Below, in pieces: positions 30,995 to 40,418 of a DNA stretch of 64,000 bases. The DNA is taken from contig NZ_MAYN01000008.1 of assembly GCF_001691555.1 (NCBI RefSeq), forward strand, positions 1,072,617 through 1,136,616, read 5' to 3'. Both the position numbers and the translations under genes were made by a program. Below the pieces are notes generated by a model. The model was not told where the DNA came from, made no database searches, and worked only from the letters and a program-made list of their open reading frames with translations. Source of the DNA: Pantoea eucrina (GTDB taxonomy: Bacteria; Pseudomonadota; Gammaproteobacteria; Enterobacterales; Enterobacteriaceae). How positions within the stretch are numbered: position 1 is the first letter of the stretch; every line of letters begins with the position of its first letter.

Positions 30995-31204
30995 ATGACC
31001 TCTTACTACGTGAATAAAAACCAACAAGCAAATGGCGATCATGAAGTCCATACCGATAGCTGCCGTTTTTTGCCATTACCCCAAAACAGAGTGTCACTTG
31101 GCAATTATGCAACTTGCGCACCTGCTGTGCAGGAGGCTAAAAGGCTTGGCTATTCAAGGGCCAACGGTTGCAGAACCTGCAGCTTTGCTTGCCATACGTC
31201 ATAA
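30995..31204 (+). CDS. Small cysteine/histidine protein of a widespread unknown family
   Basis: 69 residues from ATG 30995 (AAGGGATTACGAA in front). NQQANGDHEVHTDSCRFLPL, NRVSLGNYATCAPAVQEAKR and GCRTCSFACHTS form the pattern HEVH-x4-C-x2-LP...NR...LG...C..AV..AK...GC..C...CHT that I recall from many unrelated bacterial proteins of this size. The conserved Cys/His suggest metal binding. Function unknown. Confidence 0.65.
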   Translation: MTSYYVNKNQQANGDHEVHTDSCRFLPLPQNRVSLGNYATCAPAVQEAKRLGYSRANGCRTCSFACHTS

Positions 31205-31221
31205 AATAAATTGAACAAATG

Positions 31222-31246
31222 AAGGCTGCCATGGCGGCCTTTTTTA
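31222..31246 (+). terminator. Terminator before the terminase genes
   Basis: AAGGCTGC / CATG / GCGGCCTT (one T-G pair), then TTTT. It sits between the accessory block and terS. Confidence 0.8.
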
Positions 31247-31257
31247 TTGGAGTAAAT

Positions 31258-31824
31258 ATGGCAAAGCTCACTGACAAACAGGAGCTGTTTGCCCGTGAGT
31301 ACCTGAAAGACCTCAATGCCACACAGGCAGCTATCAGGGCGGGCTACAGCGAGAAGACCGCCAAAGAGGCTGGCTATGAAAACCTCACAAAACCTCACGT
31401 ACTGGAATTAGTTGCAGAGCTTAAGGCTCAGCGTGTAGAGCAAACCGGTATTGATGCGGCCTATGTGCTTCGTCGCTTGGTAGAAATTGACCAGATGGAT
31501 GTGCTCGACATCATGACTGATGACATGAGTATTAAGCCTGTCTCCGAGTGGCCCGCGTCATGGCGCCGTTACCTGAGCGGATTCGATCTGGCCGATATGT
31601 TCGAAGGCCGGGGAGAAGACCGTGAAATGGTTGGCATCTTGAAAAAAATTAAGTGGCCGGACAAGGTCAAAAACCTCGAACTGCTTGGCAAGCACGTCAC
31701 AGTCCAGGCATTCAAAGACAACGTTAAAAACGAACTGGTTGGCCCCAACGGTTTGCCACTGGCTGCGCCTACGTTCGTTGTTAGCTTCGGAGCGGATGAT
31801 GACGACAGCGGAGAAGAGACTTAG
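31258..31824 (+). CDS. terS: Terminase small subunit
   Basis: 188 residues from ATG 31258 (TTGGAGTAAAT in front). The DNA-recognition part [40 protein letters not shown] and the following [15 protein letters not shown] match the terS family PF03592. It recognises the packaging site and recruits TerL. Overlaps terL by 26 bases. Confidence 0.93.
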   Translation: MAKLTDKQELFAREYLKDLNATQAAIRAGYSEKTAKEAGYENLTKPHVLELVAELKAQRVEQTGIDAAYVLRRLVEIDQMDVLDIMTDDMSIKPVSEWPASWRRYLSGFDLADMFEGRGEDREMVGILKKIKWPDKVKNLELLGKHVTVQAFKDNVKNELVGPNGLPLAAPTFVVSFGADDDDSGEET

Positions 31825-33016
31825 CTTCGCGCCCAAATTCAAACCTCTCTTTAAGGCAATTCGCTATAAGGTATTTCATGGTGGTCGAGGCGGTGCTAAA
31901 TCATGGGGTATCGCCCGCGCACTGGTCATCATGGCCGCATCAAAGCGCCTACGAATCCTGTGTACCCGCGAAGTGCAGAACTCGATCAAGGATTCAGTGC
32001 ACAAACTGCTGAAAGACCAGATTGAGATGCTCGGCCTTAACCCGTGGTTCCGCATCACCAACGAGACGATTACCAGCGCCTGCGGTAGCGAGTTCCTTTT
32101 CAAGGGACTGCGTTTCGACCCGCTGGGCATTAAGTCTACCGAGGGTGTCGATATCTGCTGGGTGGAAGAGGCTCAGTCTGTCTCTGCCGATTCGTGGGAC
32201 ATCCTGATCCCGACCATCCGGAAAGAAGGCTCGGAAATCTGGGTATCGTTCAACCCCGGCGAAGAGAAAGACCCGACCTATCAGCGCTTCGTGGTTAACC
32301 CGCCTGATGACAGCATCACGGTTGAGGTGAACTACTACGACAACCCGTATCTGCCCGAGACGCTCCGCAAAGAGATGGAGTACTGCAAGCGGGTAGATTA
32401 CGAGGCATACGAACACGTCTGGCTGGGCAAGCCTAAGTCGATATCTGAGGCGGTTATCTTCAGGCAGCGCTACAAAGTCGATGCATTCCCTGATGACCTG
32501 TGGCAGCAAGCCGATCGTCTGTTCTTTGGTGCTGACTTCGGTTTCGCAAATGACCCTAGCACCCTGATCCGCATGTTCATGCTCGGCACCCGGCTTTATA
32601 TCGAATATGAGGCCTACGGTGTCGGCGTCGAGTTGGATGAAATGGCGCAGTTTTACGACTCCATCCCCGAGGTTCGACGCTGGCCTATAAAGGCCGATAA
32701 CGCGCGCCCTGAGACAATCAGCCACATTGGCAGGCAGGGCTTCAGCATTGACGCGGCCGCCAAGTGGAAGGGCAGCGTGGAAGATGGCATTACCTACCTG
32801 AAAGGGTTTGAAGAAATCATCATCCATGAACGCTGCAAGCACACCGCCGACGAGTTCCGGCTCTACTCCTACAAAGTCGACAAGAAGACCAACGAAATTC
32901 TTCCGGTCATTGTCGATGCACATAACCACTGCATAGACGCCATACGCTACGGGCTGGACGGTTACATCACCAGCTCAGACAGCCTTGGCACTTGGGCGCA
33001 ACTTGGCAGAGGCTGA
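31799..33016 (+). CDS. terL: Terminase large subunit (PBSX-type)
   Basis: 405 residues from ATG 31799 (GGAG in front; 31796 possible). Walker A-like [16 protein letters not shown], Walker [11 protein letters not shown] followed by [12 protein letters not shown], and nuclease acids at [13 protein letters not shown] and [16 protein letters not shown]. This is the packaging motor: ATPase N-terminal half and headful/site nuclease C-terminal half. Confidence 0.95.
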   Translation: MTTAEKRLSFAPKFKPLFKAIRYKVFHGGRGGAKSWGIARALVIMAASKRLRILCTREVQNSIKDSVHKLLKDQIEMLGLNPWFRITNETITSACGSEFLFKGLRFDPLGIKSTEGVDICWVEEAQSVSADSWDILIPTIRKEGSEIWVSFNPGEEKDPTYQRFVVNPPDDSITVEVNYYDNPYLPETLRKEMEYCKRVDYEAYEHVWLGKPKSISEAVIFRQRYKVDAFPDDLWQQADRLFFGADFGFANDPSTLIRMFMLGTRLYIEYEAYGVGVELDEMAQFYDSIPEVRRWPIKADNARPETISHIGRQGFSIDAAAKWKGSVEDGITYLKGFEEIIIHERCKHTADEFRLYSYKVDKKTNEILPVIVDAHNHCIDAIRYGLDGYITSSDSLGTWAQLGRG

Positions 33017-33018
33017 AC

Positions 33019-34491
33019 ATGTCCGAAACACAAAACGTGTCGCAGCCTTTACCGACGCGTGACAGCTACGAAAACTTCATTGCCCGCATGGGCGTCAATG
33101 AGTCGAACCAATCCGGCGCGGGAACCTACCGCAATAACTGGACTTCGCGCAACAGGCTGCTGATTGAGCAGGCTTACCGGTCGTCCTGGCTGGTGGGCGC
33201 AGGTGTTGATGCTATCCCTGATGACATGACCCGCAAGGGCGTGACAATCACCTCAAAGCTCGAGGACGGGGTGAAAAAGCAGCTCGATAATGCATGGGAT
33301 GAGCTGGGTATATGGGAACATCTCAACGATACGCTGAAGTGGGCAAACCTCTACGGCGGAGCTGTGGGGGTCATCCTGATTGACGGCCAGAATTACTCAA
33401 CGCCACTGCGCATCGAGACCATCGCTAAGGGCGCTTTTAAAGGCATCATGGTCATGGACCGGTGGATGCTCAATGCTACGACAGAACGCCGCGTGACTGA
33501 GCTGGGACCAGACTTCGGCATGCCAGAGTTTTACCGCGTGGTGACATCAGCCACAGGCATCCCGCCGTGGCGCATTCATCACTCCAGGCTGATCCGCTTT
33601 GACGGCGTTCCGCTGCCATATCAGCAGCGTCTGACAGAAAATGACTGGGGCATGTCAATCATCGAAAGATGTTTTGATCGCCTGCTGGCTTTCGACAGCA
33701 CGACAACCGGCGTAGCTCAGCTCGTTTACAAAGCGCACCTGCGCACGTACAGCATTGAGAACCTTCGCGGCTTACTGGCAATGGGCAAAGACAACCCGGC
33801 ATTCAAAGGCCTGATGTCGCACATGGACATGATCCGCCAGTACCAGAGCAACGAAGGCATGACGATCATGGACGCCAAGGACAAATTCGAGGCGCACTCC
33901 TATTCGTATGCTGGTCTCAGCGATGTGCTGGCGCAGTTCGGGCAACAGGTATCAGGTGCTTTCGGCATCCCGCTGGTTCGCCTGTTCGGCCAGTCTCCTG
34001 CTGGCTTCTCTACCGGTGATACTGACCTCGCCAACTATTATGACAACGTGTCCACCAAGCAGGAGCGCAAGCTTCGCCGCCCAATCCGTAAACTGTTCGA
34101 AGTGCTGCACATGAGCCTGTTCGCTCAGCCGCTGCCTGATGACTTCGCATTTGAATTTAACGAACTGTGGCAGGTCTCTGACAAAGAGCGTGCAGAAATC
34201 GCTAACACGGTCGTCGATGCCACTACTAAAGCTGTGGATGCTGGCCTGATGACCGATAAGGCCGGGGCGCTGCATCTGCAGGAGACCTCACGTGTAACGG
34301 GCTTTGGCGGAACCATCAGCGACGAGGATATTGATAATGCCAGTGACCTCCCGCCGCCGAGCGAGAAAGACCTCGACAACGTCGAAACCACCGAATCTGA
34401 AGCGCGCCGAGAGGCAACTGAGAACACAGCTACGACAGATAGCGCAGGCGGTGGGCGCCATAGTCGAGGGTTCTTACGATGGTTCAAATGA
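33019..34491 (+). CDS. Portal protein (DUF1073)
   Basis: 490 residues from ATG 33019. Signatures: RNRLLIEQAYRSSWLVGAGV, IPDDMTRKGVTITS, FGIPLVRLFGQSPAGFSTGD and YYDNVSTKQERKLRRPIRKL, typical of DUF1073 portals. It forms the ring through which DNA enters the head. A charged C-terminal tail overlaps the MuF-like gene by 155 bases in another frame. Confidence 0.92.
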   Translation: MSETQNVSQPLPTRDSYENFIARMGVNESNQSGAGTYRNNWTSRNRLLIEQAYRSSWLVGAGVDAIPDDMTRKGVTITSKLEDGVKKQLDNAWDELGIWEHLNDTLKWANLYGGAVGVILIDGQNYSTPLRIETIAKGAFKGIMVMDRWMLNATTERRVTELGPDFGMPEFYRVVTSATGIPPWRIHHSRLIRFDGVPLPYQQRLTENDWGMSIIERCFDRLLAFDSTTTGVAQLVYKAHLRTYSIENLRGLLAMGKDNPAFKGLMSHMDMIRQYQSNEGMTIMDAKDKFEAHSYSYAGLSDVLAQFGQQVSGAFGIPLVRLFGQSPAGFSTGDTDLANYYDNVSTKQERKLRRPIRKLFEVLHMSLFAQPLPDDFAFEFNELWQVSDKERAEIANTVVDATTKAVDAGLMTDKAGALHLQETSRVTGFGGTISDEDIDNASDLPPPSEKDLDNVETTESEARREATENTATTDSAGGGRHSRGFLRWFK

Positions 34492-35089
34492 CAGCGTCAC
34501 CGATATCATGGACAGGCTGGAGCGTTATGCCGACCTGATAGAGCCATGGTCTGAAGCTGTATCGAAGCGTCTTATCAGCACGCTGGAGATCGCCGACGAT
34601 GCGATGTGGCGTGAGCGCTCCTATCAAATCTCTGCCGGCCTGCGCGATCTGATGGCAGCCAGCCAAGGGCAGGTCACACGCAGCATCATTGCCGAACAGG
34701 TGAAGCTGTTTAAATCACTGCCGTTGCAGGCTGCCGATCGCGTTTACGACATTCACAACCAGGCGATAGAGGCCGTGGTGTCCGGTAAGCGTTCCAGTAC
34801 GCTGAGGCAGGAGATCATGCGCACCGGCGAGGTTACTGAGGCACGGGCAAGAACGATTGCCCGCACTGAGGTTGGCCGGGCATCAACTGCAATCACCCAG
34901 GCGCGATCAACCGCCATCGGCTCTAGCGGCTATATCTGGCGTACTGCCGATGACAGCGACGTGCGCCACTCCCACAAGCAGATGGAAGGCAGGTATGTCG
35001 ACTGGTCAAACCCGCCCACGCTGGACGGAATGACCGGACATGCAGGACAGTTCCCTAACTGCCGGTGCTATTGTGAGGTCGTTTTTTAA
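34337..35089 (+). CDS. MuF-like head morphogenesis protein
   Basis: 250 residues from ATG 34337. The C-terminal phage Mu F domain is clear: ARTIARTEVGRASTAITQAR, WRTADDSDVRHSHKQMEGRY, GQFPNCRCYCEVVF. It overlaps the portal by 155 bases and its end overlaps the opposing membrane gene by 35 bases. Minor head protein, probably near the portal. Start uncertain; an earlier frame to 34304 exists. Confidence 0.88.
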   Translation: MPVTSRRRARKTSTTSKPPNLKRAERQLRTQLRQIAQAVGAIVEGSYDGSNDSVTDIMDRLERYADLIEPWSEAVSKRLISTLEIADDAMWRERSYQISAGLRDLMAASQGQVTRSIIAEQVKLFKSLPLQAADRVYDIHNQAIEAVVSGKRSSTLRQEIMRTGEVTEARARTIARTEVGRASTAITQARSTAIGSSGYIWRTADDSDVRHSHKQMEGRYVDWSNPPTLDGMTGHAGQFPNCRCYCEVVF

Positions 35090-35477
35090 GTTTCCGACTC
35101 TTTACTGGTATCGCGAAGCAAAGAACCAGCTGGAAGACAAAAAATACTCCAACAACCCCCAAGAAATAAACTGCATGCGCCCATTCTGCGTCAAAATACT
35201 TGATTAGCAGACTTAAAAGCACATCGGCAATGTTTGTAGCAATTGGGGCAACTGCCGTGCCCAAAGTTACCAACTTAGAGTTTCGCGTTGTCTTAAACCG
35301 GCCCATTCGGTCCCAAATAACTGTGGCAAGCACGAAAATTGCGTAAATGCCATTTATGGTTAACAACCCACCATCCTGCTGATTAGCCTTGAGTATCATA
35401 AAACCCAAAACATAGGCCAGTGATGATACAAATGCTACTGCCACAGCCGGACATGTATAGCCCTTAGGTAATTTCAT
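35055..35477 (-). CDS. Four-helix membrane protein inserted backwards in the head genes
   Basis: 140 residues with four predicted membrane helices (about residues 10-30, 37-57, 70-90, 100-122) and a basic C-terminus (SRKLKKRPHNS). AGGAAGGAACCAT precedes the ATG. It is the only minus-strand gene in the head cluster, AT-richer than its neighbours, and its position between MuF and the protease is otherwise empty in such clusters. Lysogenic expression and a superinfection-exclusion type role are inferred, not shown. Confidence 0.78.
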   Translation of the reverse strand: MKLPKGYTCPAVAVAFVSSLAYVLGFMILKANQQDGGLLTINGIYAIFVLATVIWDRMGRFKTTRNSKLVTLGTAVAPIATNIADVLLSLLIKYFDAEWAHAVYFLGVVGVFFVFQLVLCFAIPVKSRKLKKRPHNSTGS

Positions 35478-35534
35478 ATGGTTCCTTCCTAATTATTTTC
35501 AGTGAATGGTTAATAAACCTTATAGAGAAGACGT

Positions 35535-36770
35535 ATGCAATATTTCTTCACCACCCGCCTCGGAAACACTCGTTTTGAGATGGCCGATGGCTCACTGCTG
35601 TGCAAAGACGTCCCGATCGCCCGCACCGGTGCACAGGTTTACGACGAAAGCGAATTGCCTGGCATTGTCGGTGACGATGATGGCGAGATTGTCGTCACTC
35701 GCGACGCTGACGAAGTGTTCCGCCCCGAAACGCTCGCCTCCTTCGAAGGCATGGCTTTCACGCTGGGCCACCCGAAAGACATGGTCAATCCGGGCAACTG
35801 GAAAGACTACGCACACGGGCATATTCAGAACGTTCGCCGCGGCACCGGCGACCAGTCAGATCTGATGCTGGGCGACATTCACATCAAAACCGCCGAAGCC
35901 ATCCAGCAGGTAATGAACGGCCTCGAGCAGATTTCTATGGGCTACGACGCCGACTACGAGCAGAAAGGCCCGGGTCAGGCACGACAGCACTCAATTATCG
36001 GTAACCACTGTGCGGGCGTGCCAAATGGCCGTGCAGGTATTCGCTGTTCAATTGGAGATAGCATATCAATGGCAAATAAAACACAGGGCTGGCTTACCCA
36101 GCTGAAACGGGCAATTAAAACCAAGGACTCCGCCACCATGGAAGACTTGGTTGATAACGCTCCCGCAGAACTGATTGAGCCGGAACTGGATTTGCTACGC
36201 GCGCTCAATATCACAATCAACCCGGCGCAACCACTGCCACCTGAAAAGCCGCTCGGCGGCCTGACTACCGATGACGGCGAAGGCGGTGCGCAGACTAACA
36301 GTGAGCTAGAGGCGAAAGTTGACGCACTGACGTTGCTGGTTCAGCAGCTGATTAACCCGGCCTCGACTGGAACCGTCGACAGCGATGATCCGGAAGAGAA
36401 AGAAGAGAAGACCCGCGCAACGACCGATGCTGCTTATCATCAGGGTGTGGTGGCGCGTGCTGAGCTGATTCTGCCGGGCGTCAAGCTGCCGGAGGGCGGC
36501 AAGCTGGCGGCGTTCAAGCGCTCAACAATGGATGCGGCATTCAAAACGCCAGACGGTCAGGCGCTGCTGTCTCCGCTGGTGGGCGTGTCTCCTGACTTCG
36601 CAAAAATGCCCAAAGCAACGCTAGATGCGGTGTTTGTGTCTGCCAGCGAAATCGCTAAAGCGCGCAACAACGTGCCGGCACCTAATGGCCGCTCAAACTT
36701 CTACGACGCATCTAACAAAAACTCTCCGGCTGCCCTGAATAAGGCATTCGCCGCCCACTGGAATAAATAA
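35535..36770 (+). CDS. DUF2213 prohead protease with scaffold-like tail
   Basis: 411 residues. N-terminal DUF2213 (QYFFTTRLGNTRFEMADGSL, LASFEGMAFTLGHPKDMVNP, QHSIIGNHCAGVPNGRAGIR) followed by an acidic, helical C-terminal half (residues about 200-300) of scaffold type. The H and S/N pattern fits a head maturation protease. It precedes the capsid genes as usual. Confidence 0.9.
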   Translation: MQYFFTTRLGNTRFEMADGSLLCKDVPIARTGAQVYDESELPGIVGDDDGEIVVTRDADEVFRPETLASFEGMAFTLGHPKDMVNPGNWKDYAHGHIQNVRRGTGDQSDLMLGDIHIKTAEAIQQVMNGLEQISMGYDADYEQKGPGQARQHSIIGNHCAGVPNGRAGIRCSIGDSISMANKTQGWLTQLKRAIKTKDSATMEDLVDNAPAELIEPELDLLRALNITINPAQPLPPEKPLGGLTTDDGEGGAQTNSELEAKVDALTLLVQQLINPASTGTVDSDDPEEKEEKTRATTDAAYHQGVVARAELILPGVKLPEGGKLAAFKRSTMDAAFKTPDGQALLSPLVGVSPDFAKMPKATLDAVFVSASEIAKARNNVPAPNGRSNFYDASNKNSPAALNKAFAAHWNK

Positions 36771-36780
36771 GGGATAACCA

Positions 36781-37275
36781 ATGCCTTCAATACTGTACCG
36801 GATGCCAGTAGGCATCGCCGGGGCTATCTCACGCCCTCAGGATTTGACCACCGAGCCGGTGATTCTGAATTCGGCAAACACTTTCAGCGCTTATGGTCTT
36901 GCTGGTAAAGACAGCGCTGATGGCAAATTCATCCCACTGGCGGCGGATGATGCAGCCACAGTGATTACCGGCCTGTACGTGCGCCCGTACCCAACCACCT
37001 CAACGCCTGACATGGTACGTCAGGTCGGTGCTGGCAAGAATTTCACGGGTGATGTGATGAAGCGCGGCTATATGACCGTGAATATCGGCGGCACTGCAGT
37101 GAACCTGACCAAAGGCGCGCCGGTTTATGTGCGTAACGCTAACCCGACCGACGCGAGCCCGCTGGGTGCAATTCTGGGCGCGGAAGTTACCGACGAAACC
37201 GTCGAACTGCCTAACGCTACTTTCACTGGCGCAGGCGATGCCGATGGCAACGCTGAAATCGCTTACAACATTTAA
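36781..37275 (+). CDS. Structural cement / head decoration protein
   Basis: 164 residues. Beta-rich: NSANTFSAYGLAGKDSADGK, VITGLYVRPYPTTSTPD, GYMTVNIGGTAVNLTKGAPV, resembling the gp24-type cement proteins placed just before DUF2184 capsids. It should bind the capsid surface. GGGATAACC precedes the ATG. Confidence 0.82.
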   Translation: MPSILYRMPVGIAGAISRPQDLTTEPVILNSANTFSAYGLAGKDSADGKFIPLAADDAATVITGLYVRPYPTTSTPDMVRQVGAGKNFTGDVMKRGYMTVNIGGTAVNLTKGAPVYVRNANPTDASPLGAILGAEVTDETVELPNATFTGAGDADGNAEIAYNI

Positions 37276-37289
37276 GGAAAACGCTGCAT

Positions 37290-38228
37290 ATGTTTACTTT
37301 TGACCAAGCCACCGTTGACGGTACTGGCGCTTTCCTGGTTGGCGAGCTTGAGCGCCTCGATCAGGAACTGAACATGCCGCTGGTCGGTTACACGTGGTCG
37401 CGCGATATTCAGCTGCGCGAAGACGTGTCTATCGCTGACGACATCAGCTCTTTCACCAACTCGACCTTTGCTGCGCCGGGCACGCCGAATCCAAACGGTA
37501 AAAACTGGATCGGCAAAGACTCTACTGCCATCGCAGGCCCGAGCGTCGATATCGCAAAAACCGGCTTTCCGCTGTCCCTGTGGGGCATGGAGCTGGGCTG
37601 GACTGTTGTTGAACTGGCCGCCGCCGCTAAAGTCGGCCGTCCGATTGACACCCAGAAATACGATGCAATGCAGCTGAAATGGAACATGGACACCGACGAG
37701 CAGGTTTATCGAGGTGACAGTCAGCTGGGTGTGAAAGGTCTGTTTAACTACGCCGGCGCGTCTGTCACCAACGCAGTGAAAACGTGGGCCAACTCGACTA
37801 ATGCCGAGATTCTGGATTCCATCAACACGCTGCTGACCAATGCATGGAAAGCTTCGGGTTATACGCTGGTACCGCGTGACCTGCGCCTGCCGCCTAAAGC
37901 GTTCGCGCTGCTGGCGCAGCGTATCGTATCTGACGCCGGTAACCAGTCTCTGCTGACCTACCTGCAGAACAACACCATCGCATTCCATCAGAACGGCGTG
38001 CCACTGAGCATCTATGCCGTTAAATGGCTGGAAGGTGCAGGCGTTGGCGGTACCGATCGCATGGTTGCTTATACCAACGACAAAAAGTATGTGCGCTTCC
38101 CGATGGTTCCGCTGCTGAGCGTGCCGGTGCAGTACCGCGGTATTTACCAGCTGACCACTTACTACGGCAAGCTGGGTGCAGTTGAGTCACCATACCCGGA
38201 AACCATGGCGTATCTGGACGGCATCTAA
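37290..38228 (+). CDS. Major capsid protein (DUF2184)
   Basis: 312 residues. MFTFDQATVDGTGAFLVGEL, MELGWTVVELAAAAKVGRPI and the C-terminal YRGIYQLTTYYGKLGAVESP belong to the DUF2184 capsid family. The most GC-rich and codon-biased gene nearby, as expected for an abundant protein. Located after cement and protease. Confidence 0.93.
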   Translation: MFTFDQATVDGTGAFLVGELERLDQELNMPLVGYTWSRDIQLREDVSIADDISSFTNSTFAAPGTPNPNGKNWIGKDSTAIAGPSVDIAKTGFPLSLWGMELGWTVVELAAAAKVGRPIDTQKYDAMQLKWNMDTDEQVYRGDSQLGVKGLFNYAGASVTNAVKTWANSTNAEILDSINTLLTNAWKASGYTLVPRDLRLPPKAFALLAQRIVSDAGNQSLLTYLQNNTIAFHQNGVPLSIYAVKWLEGAGVGGTDRMVAYTNDKKYVRFPMVPLLSVPVQYRGIYQLTTYYGKLGAVESPYPETMAYLDGI

Positions 38229-38265
38229 CCAATCCGGCCCCGCAAGGGGCCAACAGGAGCAGCAA

Positions 38266-38646
38266 ATGGCTAAGAAGACGATTCGCGTCCATACCCCGTT
38301 CGATTTCCAGTTCGAAGACGGCACCAGTCAGCACTTTGAAGCAGGCGAGCATACCGTTGATGACAAGGTGGCCGATCACTGGTTTGTTACCGCACACTCT
38401 GATGTAACCGGCAAGGCAAAGTCCAGTGCCGACACGAAAGAGCTTCAGTCGCAGATCGACAGCCTGACGGTGCAGCTGGATGCTAAAGAAAAGGCATATG
38501 GTGAACTGCAGCAGTCAGTTGCTGATAAAGACCAGGCAATTGCTGATCTGACCGCGCAGCTTGCGGCATTACAGGTGCCTGTCAATGAACCACCGCCGGA
38601 AGGTGATGCTGATGGCAAGAAACAAAAACCTGCCGGCGGTAAGTGA
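38266..38646 (+). CDS. STY1053-like phage-associated protein
   Basis: 126 residues from ATG 38266 (AGGAGCAGCAA in front). KTIRVHTPFDFQFEDGTSQH, FEAGEHTVDDKVADHWFVTA resemble the small STY1053-type proteins next to capsid genes. A coiled coil (KELQSQIDSLTVQLDAKEKA) and Pro/Lys tail follow. Role not known. Confidence 0.75.
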   Translation: MAKKTIRVHTPFDFQFEDGTSQHFEAGEHTVDDKVADHWFVTAHSDVTGKAKSSADTKELQSQIDSLTVQLDAKEKAYGELQQSVADKDQAIADLTAQLAALQVPVNEPPPEGDADGKKQKPAGGK

Positions 38647-39016
38647 TTTTCGGCGCGACTTCCCTCAGTTCGATGACACCACCAAATACCCCGATGCAGT
38701 AATCCAGTTCCGCCTCAACCTTGCAGACACAATGATCGACGGCTCAGCCATGGGGGATATGTTCCCTTATCTGGCCGAGCTGTTTGTCGCGCATTACATG
38801 GTGCTGCATGGTGCTGACTCAGCTGCTGGTGCACTGGGTGGTGCTGGTGGCTCTACCAGCGGCGTGGTTGCTTCCAAGTCCGTCGACAAAGTCAGCGTGA
38901 GCTATGACAACAGCTCAACGCTTAATGCTGACGCGGGCTTCTGGAATTTCTCGCGCTACGGTGCGGAGTTCTGGCAAATGCTGATGCTCTTTGGTTACGG
39001 GGGGATTCAGCTGTGA
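38612..39016 (+). CDS. DUF4054 head-tail connector
   Basis: 134 residues from ATG 38612. SDFRRDFPQFDDTTKYPDAV and the C-terminal FSRYGAEFWQMLMLFGYGGI fit DUF4054, a head-completion/neck protein family. Overlaps the preceding gene by 35 bases. Confidence 0.85.
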   Translation: MARNKNLPAVSDFRRDFPQFDDTTKYPDAVIQFRLNLADTMIDGSAMGDMFPYLAELFVAHYMVLHGADSAAGALGGAGGSTSGVVASKSVDKVSVSYDNSSTLNADAGFWNFSRYGAEFWQMLMLFGYGGIQL

Positions 39017-39507
39017 GGTCAGGTCTGAATATTCGGGCTGATAATGCGCAGAGCATTCTGGATGCTCTTAAAGCCCTGACAAACAGGGATGTGCTGGTGG
39101 GCATACCTGAATCGAAAGATGCACGTGATGAGGGTGAGTTCGGAAATGCGGGCATCGGGTACATCAACGAGAGCGGATCGCCGGCGCAAAACATTCCGCC
39201 GCGCCCGCATCTCAAGCCCGGCGTGAAGTCGGTCGAGCAGGATTTCGTGCCTCACCTGAAGGCGGCCGCGCAGAAGGCGCTGGAAGGTAATGCGGAAGGG
39301 GCGATGACGTCCCTCGACCGCGCCGGAACGATAGCGGCTAACGGGGTGAAGCGCTACATCACCATTACCGGATTTACACCCCTGGCAGATACCACTATCA
39401 CCAGCCGTCTCCGCCGGGGGCGCACCGGCAACAAGCCACTTATCGACACCGGCGAGTACCGCCGTTCAATCACGCACGTTGCGAGGGATAAAGATGCCGA
39501 CACTTGA
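39013..39507 (+). CDS. Head-tail joining (HK97 gp10-like) protein
   Basis: 164 residues. DVLVGIPESKDARDEGEFGN, AGIGYINESGSPAQNIPPRP and PLADTTITSRLRRGRTGNKP, LIDTGEYRRSITHVAR have the classic layout of small neck proteins with the IPPRPFLxP motif. ATGA overlap upstream. Confidence 0.85.
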   Translation: MRSGLNIRADNAQSILDALKALTNRDVLVGIPESKDARDEGEFGNAGIGYINESGSPAQNIPPRPHLKPGVKSVEQDFVPHLKAAAQKALEGNAEGAMTSLDRAGTIAANGVKRYITITGFTPLADTTITSRLRRGRTGNKPLIDTGEYRRSITHVARDKDADT

Positions 39508-39877
39508 TGTAACGGATGTTCTGCTGTCGCCTGAATTTCTCGATACGACGCTCGTGGTAACACGCAATGAGCAGACAGTCGATGAGGATGGCTTTCCCAA
39601 AAACATCACCACAGAAACGCCGTTCGGCGGTGTGGTGACGGTTGACCACTCACTGGAAGCCCGGCGCATGCAGGCCGGGCAGGTGATTAATGGCGCAATC
39701 CTGATAGTCACCACCTACCGGCTGAGCAGCGGCAACACCGGCATTGATGCCGACATCGTGACATATCGAGGCCGCGACTATCGCGTGACATTCGTCGATC
39801 CTTACACAGCCTATGGTGCCGGCTTTGTGCAGGCGCACTGTGAGCTACAGCCGTTTGATGGAGGCCCGCGTGAGTAA
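39494..39877 (+). CDS. Neck/tail-completion protein
   Basis: 127 residues from ATG 39494. Beta-rich: TTLVVTRNEQTVDEDGFPKN, GAILIVTTYRLSSGNTGIDA, RGRDYRVTFVDPYTAYGAGF. Between neck protein and tail terminator-like gene in a standard myovirus order. Family name uncertain. Confidence 0.75.
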   Translation: MPTLDVTDVLLSPEFLDTTLVVTRNEQTVDEDGFPKNITTETPFGGVVTVDHSLEARRMQAGQVINGAILIVTTYRLSSGNTGIDADIVTYRGRDYRVTFVDPYTAYGAGFVQAHCELQPFDGGPRE

Positions 39878-40415
39878 CAGCAGCACATCGGCGGGGTATC
39901 TGACGCCCGTCAGCGCGCCGCAGTCCTACGATGAAACGCTGGAGCGCGAACTCAGCCAGTGGGTGCGGGCATTGTCTGGACTGCCTGCCAAGATGGTGCG
40001 CCCGCGCTGGACAGAGAAGCAGGCAGCAATTCCAGCGGCGGACGTGAACTGGTGCGGATTCGGCATTATCGGCTTCACAGTTGACGATGGCCCCGCATTC
40101 GTACGGCAGACCGATGACAGTAATCAGCTGTGGCGGCATGAGGTGATCGAAACGCTTGCCTCGTTTTACGGCCCGCAAAGCCAGTCCATCGCGACGCTGC
40201 TCCGTGACGGGCTGACGGTTGAGCAGAACAATGAAGCCCTGAAAACAAACGCGCTGTCTCTCGCTGATTACAGTGAACTGACCGCCTTCCCTGAGCTCAT
40301 CAATAACCAGTGGGTGCGCCGGTACGACATTACCGTGCGCCTGCGCCGCAAAGTTATCCGCGATTACGGCATCAAATCTCTGGTCAGCGCGCCAGTATCA
40401 TTCTTTGGAGATTAA
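39870..40415 (+). CDS. Tail terminator-like protein
   Basis: 181 residues from GTG 39870, chosen because GGAGG lies five bases in front and GTGAGTAA couples it to the previous stop. TLERELSQWVRALSGLPAKM, VRPRWTEKQAAIPAADVNW and WRHEVIETLASFYGPQSQSI resemble LIC12616-type tail completion proteins. It directly precedes the sheath. Confidence 0.78.
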   Translation: MSNSSTSAGYLTPVSAPQSYDETLERELSQWVRALSGLPAKMVRPRWTEKQAAIPAADVNWCGFGIIGFTVDDGPAFVRQTDDSNQLWRHEVIETLASFYGPQSQSIATLLRDGLTVEQNNEALKTNALSLADYSELTAFPELINNQWVRRYDITVRLRRKVIRDYGIKSLVSAPVSFFGD

Positions 40416-40418
40416 TCT

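Noticed and set aside
31994-32929. Long open frame (311 codons) antisense to terL
   Set aside because: TerL on the plus strand has all packaging motifs; the antisense frame has no family features or ribosome site and arises from GC-rich codon bias.
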